NCBI GenBank assembly: GCA_036480375.1
Contig: JAZGGI010000033.1
Coordinates: 62,001-126,000 of the forward strand
Origin: Candidatus Zixiibacteriota bacterium
Lineage (GTDB): Bacteria; Zixibacteria; MSB-5A5; GN15; JAAZOE01
DNA: 64,000 nt
Direction: 5' to 3'
Position 1 is the stretch's first letter. Every line of letters starts with the position of its first letter. This document shows, one piece after another, positions 61,965 to 64,000 of the stretch. A model generated the notes under the pieces. The model was not told where the DNA came from. It ran no database searches and was given only the letters and a program-made list of their open reading frames with translations. The position numbers and the translations under genes are program-made.

Positions 61965-63998
61965 TCAGGGGCTGCCGATGGCGGCCCCTTTCTTATTGCT
62001 TAATACAGATTTAAGAGACTTTAACCGTCCCAAAAGCTTAATAATTCTCTTATCGGTATAGTATTTCTGGAGTTTTCCAGTGTCAACTATATTTTTTGAT
62101 ATTTTTTTGAGTCCATCCAATGCATTTTGGGAATGAACAAATGAATCTTCGAAATCTTTAAGCTCAAACGCGATTTCAGATAATAAACACGATGCCTGCC
62201 ATTGTTCGGGAAGCATTCCGTTATGCTTTGCGATTTTTAGGGCTTTGTTCAAAGATGCCTGGGCTGCATCATGTTTTTTTTCGTTGAACTCGCACATTGC
62301 CATATCTAAATGAAATCGCGGCAAATCTATATCTTCCTTGATTGCGGAGAAAAAGGCTTTCGCTCCATTAACAATTTTTTCAATATCTGCTTTTTCCCGG
62401 CTTTCAATAGTTTTTTCCAGTTGAACCAGGCCAATTACTGACAACTCGCGTTGTGTTTTTAATTCGGATTGCAGTTGTTCCGCAGCCAGAATATATTTCT
62501 GTTCGCCCGAAATGATAAAGCAGTGAATATTTATGAAAAATAGAGCCTGTTTGTCGTCGAGATCACAGGCTAAATCTCTGGCTTTTTCCAAATATTCTCC
62601 GGCTCGAGTAAAATCATTCAAATCGATATATAATTTTGAAAGTTCAAGATAGCACGGCAGAATTGATGCGTTATGCCCCAATTGCATAGCAGATGTGAGA
62701 GCATTGCGGATTTGGAATTCTGCCTCGGAATAGACACCCATCCGTCGGAGCATTTGTCCCGTCAGGCGAGATAGCGTCACTTTGTGACCTTCGTCGTTCA
62801 GGATATCTACGATTGCATTTCCTTCTTTGAGATATCCCAAGACATCGTTTAATCGGCCGGCCAATAGACAGACCTCCGCCAGGTTTTCATAATTGAGGAG
62901 CTGTTCTACTTTGACACCTATTTCAATATTGAGCTTGAGTGATTTTTGAAAAGCGCTTATGGCGCCACTCGCTTTTCCCATCATGAAATAGGTCACTCCG
63001 AGATTATTCCAGGTGCGGGCAATTTCTCCTTTGTCGCCCAGATCTTTTTTGATTTCCAGAGCTTCGGAAAGATGTTTGACTCCATTATCGTATTCCCCGC
63101 GGACAACGTATATGGATCCGATATTGGTTAAGGTCGAGGCTATTTCTCGCTGAGATTTGAGCTGTCTTTGAAGTCCCAGAGCCTGAACATACTGTTCCAG
63201 AGCTTTGTCCATTTTTCCGGCGACCCAGTACATATTACCAAGATTATTGAGAGTCTGCGAAAGCCCGAGCGTATCATCCAACCGCTCATATAATATCCTG
63301 GCCTGATTTAAAACCCGTATTCCCGAAGAGTAATCCGATCTATCCTTGTATAAATCTCCCAAAATCTTATAGGATTGGGCCGCCAGTGAATCGTTTTCAT
63401 CACATTGTGAGAGTTCAACGACCCTGAGAAAGGATTTTTCGGCAGTTTCCAACAAACCTGCTTCTTTTTCAATACCGGCTCGTCGATACATCAATTTAGC
63501 TTGCCGGGAAAAATCATTTAGATTTTGCGCGGCCTTGAAGGCCAGATCCAGATATTCCAGGGATTTTTCCTGGCTAATAACAGTCTTATCGATGGCTCTC
63601 ATTAAAGAGTTTATTGCCTGCTTATAATTCTCGGCTTGCAGTAATAAATTCCCGCGCAGCCCTGCGTAGGAATCAGAGTTGTCAAAAGTACTTTCAATTC
63701 TTTTTGATACAATTCTGCGAGTTTTGGATGATAATTTCCGGTTCAGCGATGCGAGTAACATCCTCCGTCGCGGTTGTGGTATTTTCCGCCATGTACTAAG
63801 TGCAATTTTTGAATTAGAACAAATTATTTCCGCAATATCTCTAACTTTTTCCTCTATACCTACCACGGCCAGGGCTAAGGCAAATTTTTTGAGCGAAAGC
63901 GAGGAGTCGTACAACGGTCGCAACGCGAATCGACTTAATCGTTCGGGCCATTCGATACACTCGACAGACGGATTTTGCCAGCCCCAGCTTCCATCCAA
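61965..63998 (-). CDS. Large TPR protein, C-terminal 677 residues (start beyond window)
   Basis: The frame runs to the window edge. The ATG at 63998 is only two bases from the end and is probably internal. Residues ~100-680 are a long array of tetratricopeptide repeats of the type LGLSQTLNNLGNMYWVAGKMDKALEQYVQAL and IASTLTNIGSIYVVRGEYDNGV, with ~12 units. The first ~100 residues are helical without repeats. In this organism such TPR arrays are often attached to kinases or AAA-type signalling ATPases, which may lie beyond the edge. Confidence 0.85.
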   Translation of the reverse strand: MDGSWGWQNPSVECIEWPERLSRFALRPLYDSSLSLKKFALALAVVGIEEKVRDIAEIICSNSKIALSTWRKIPQPRRRMLLASLNRKLSSKTRRIVSKRIESTFDNSDSYAGLRGNLLLQAENYKQAINSLMRAIDKTVISQEKSLEYLDLAFKAAQNLNDFSRQAKLMYRRAGIEKEAGLLETAEKSFLRVVELSQCDENDSLAAQSYKILGDLYKDRSDYSSGIRVLNQARILYERLDDTLGLSQTLNNLGNMYWVAGKMDKALEQYVQALGLQRQLKSQREIASTLTNIGSIYVVRGEYDNGVKHLSEALEIKKDLGDKGEIARTWNNLGVTYFMMGKASGAISAFQKSLKLNIEIGVKVEQLLNYENLAEVCLLAGRLNDVLGYLKEGNAIVDILNDEGHKVTLSRLTGQMLRRMGVYSEAEFQIRNALTSAMQLGHNASILPCYLELSKLYIDLNDFTRAGEYLEKARDLACDLDDKQALFFINIHCFIISGEQKYILAAEQLQSELKTQRELSVIGLVQLEKTIESREKADIEKIVNGAKAFFSAIKEDIDLPRFHLDMAMCEFNEKKHDAAQASLNKALKIAKHNGMLPEQWQASCLLSEIAFELKDFEDSFVHSQNALDGLKKISKNIVDTGKLQKYYTDKRIIKLLGRLKSLKSVLSNKKGAAIGSP
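61968..61998 (+). terminator. Intrinsic terminator for the peptide transcript
   Basis: GGGGCTGCC-GAT-GGCGGCCCC is a 9-bp stem with one G-T pair, followed by TTTCTTATT. It overlaps the last codons of the TPR gene on the opposite strand, so the two genes converge on it. Confidence 0.75.
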
Positions 63999-64000
63999 TC

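Noticed and set aside
63900-63998. TsaE-like motif (VECIEWPERL) at the right edge
   Set aside because: The phrase resembles the IEWPER motif of TsaE, but the protein is a long TPR array without the TsaE P-loop, so it is coincidence.

Overview
The window looks like a chromosomal segment of a Gram-negative, largely anaerobic bacterium. Candidate phylum Zixibacteria or a relative in the FCB group is my best guess. The guess rests on exported proteins ending in a near-identical double dockerin (GDANxDG...NVGDAVYxINHVFKGGPAP), on serine/threonine kinase-TPR proteins, on a DUF2723 glycan enzyme and on a ferredoxin-dependent 2-oxoglutarate oxidoreductase. It is inference from gene content; no rRNA is present to confirm it.

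Layout. (1) 1-3.9 kb: start of an EF-G gene and a MacB/FtsX-type ABC permease, then about 1 kb of repeat-bearing non-coding DNA. (2) 4.8-17.5 kb: thirteen closely packed minus-strand genes ending at a clear intrinsic terminator. They encode a COG2403 GTPase, carbamate kinase, CCA-adding enzyme, SucC, SucD, a four-gene 2-oxoglutarate:ferredoxin oxidoreductase, nucleoside diphosphate kinase, a LarA-type racemase, malate dehydrogenase and NADP-isocitrate dehydrogenase. This is much of a ferredoxin-linked TCA arm in one transcription unit. (3) 17.6-25 kb: an aldehyde dehydrogenase with a palindromic site upstream, and an overlapping five-gene glycan block (two methyltransferases, GT4, GT2, DUF2723). 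(4) 25-27.6 kb: two type IV pilin paralogues behind a good sigma-54 promoter, next to an NtrC/PilR-type activator. (5) 27.9-34.6 kb: a patchwork of a GAF protein, a tiny membrane protein, gene fragments, two dockerin proteins (one an M43-like metalloprotease), an integrase fragment and a tRNA-Ser with a duplicated 3' end, which marks past integration. (6) 34.6-46.2 kb: TadA, a membrane protein, an MBL hydrolase and a tandem array of receptor-like Ser/Thr kinase-TPR genes with relics and duplicated promoters. (7) 46.4-50.7 kb: two more exported dockerin proteins. (8) 51-56 kb: panD, a GlmU-type uridylyltransferase, a LytR_C protein, RsfS, Rho and a membrane protein.

(9) 56-62 kb holds the most interesting material. 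A five-gene minus-strand operon encodes an ArsR-type regulator, a Cys-rich membrane-anchored thioredoxin-like protein, a CcdA-like thiol transporter, and HgcA and HgcB, the corrinoid protein and ferredoxin of microbial mercury methylation. The HgcA cap-helix motif NVWCAAGK and the HgcB CMECGAC motif are intact. Divergent from it, across a 112-bp spacer with a palindrome, is a 774-residue fusion of a PqqD/RRE-like domain, a site-2 protease (M50) domain and an HlyD-like adaptor. Downstream of the fusion is a 23-codon gene with a perfect Shine-Dalgarno sequence. Together they look like a minimal, possibly undescribed, peptide maturation and export system. The window ends inside a large TPR protein gene.
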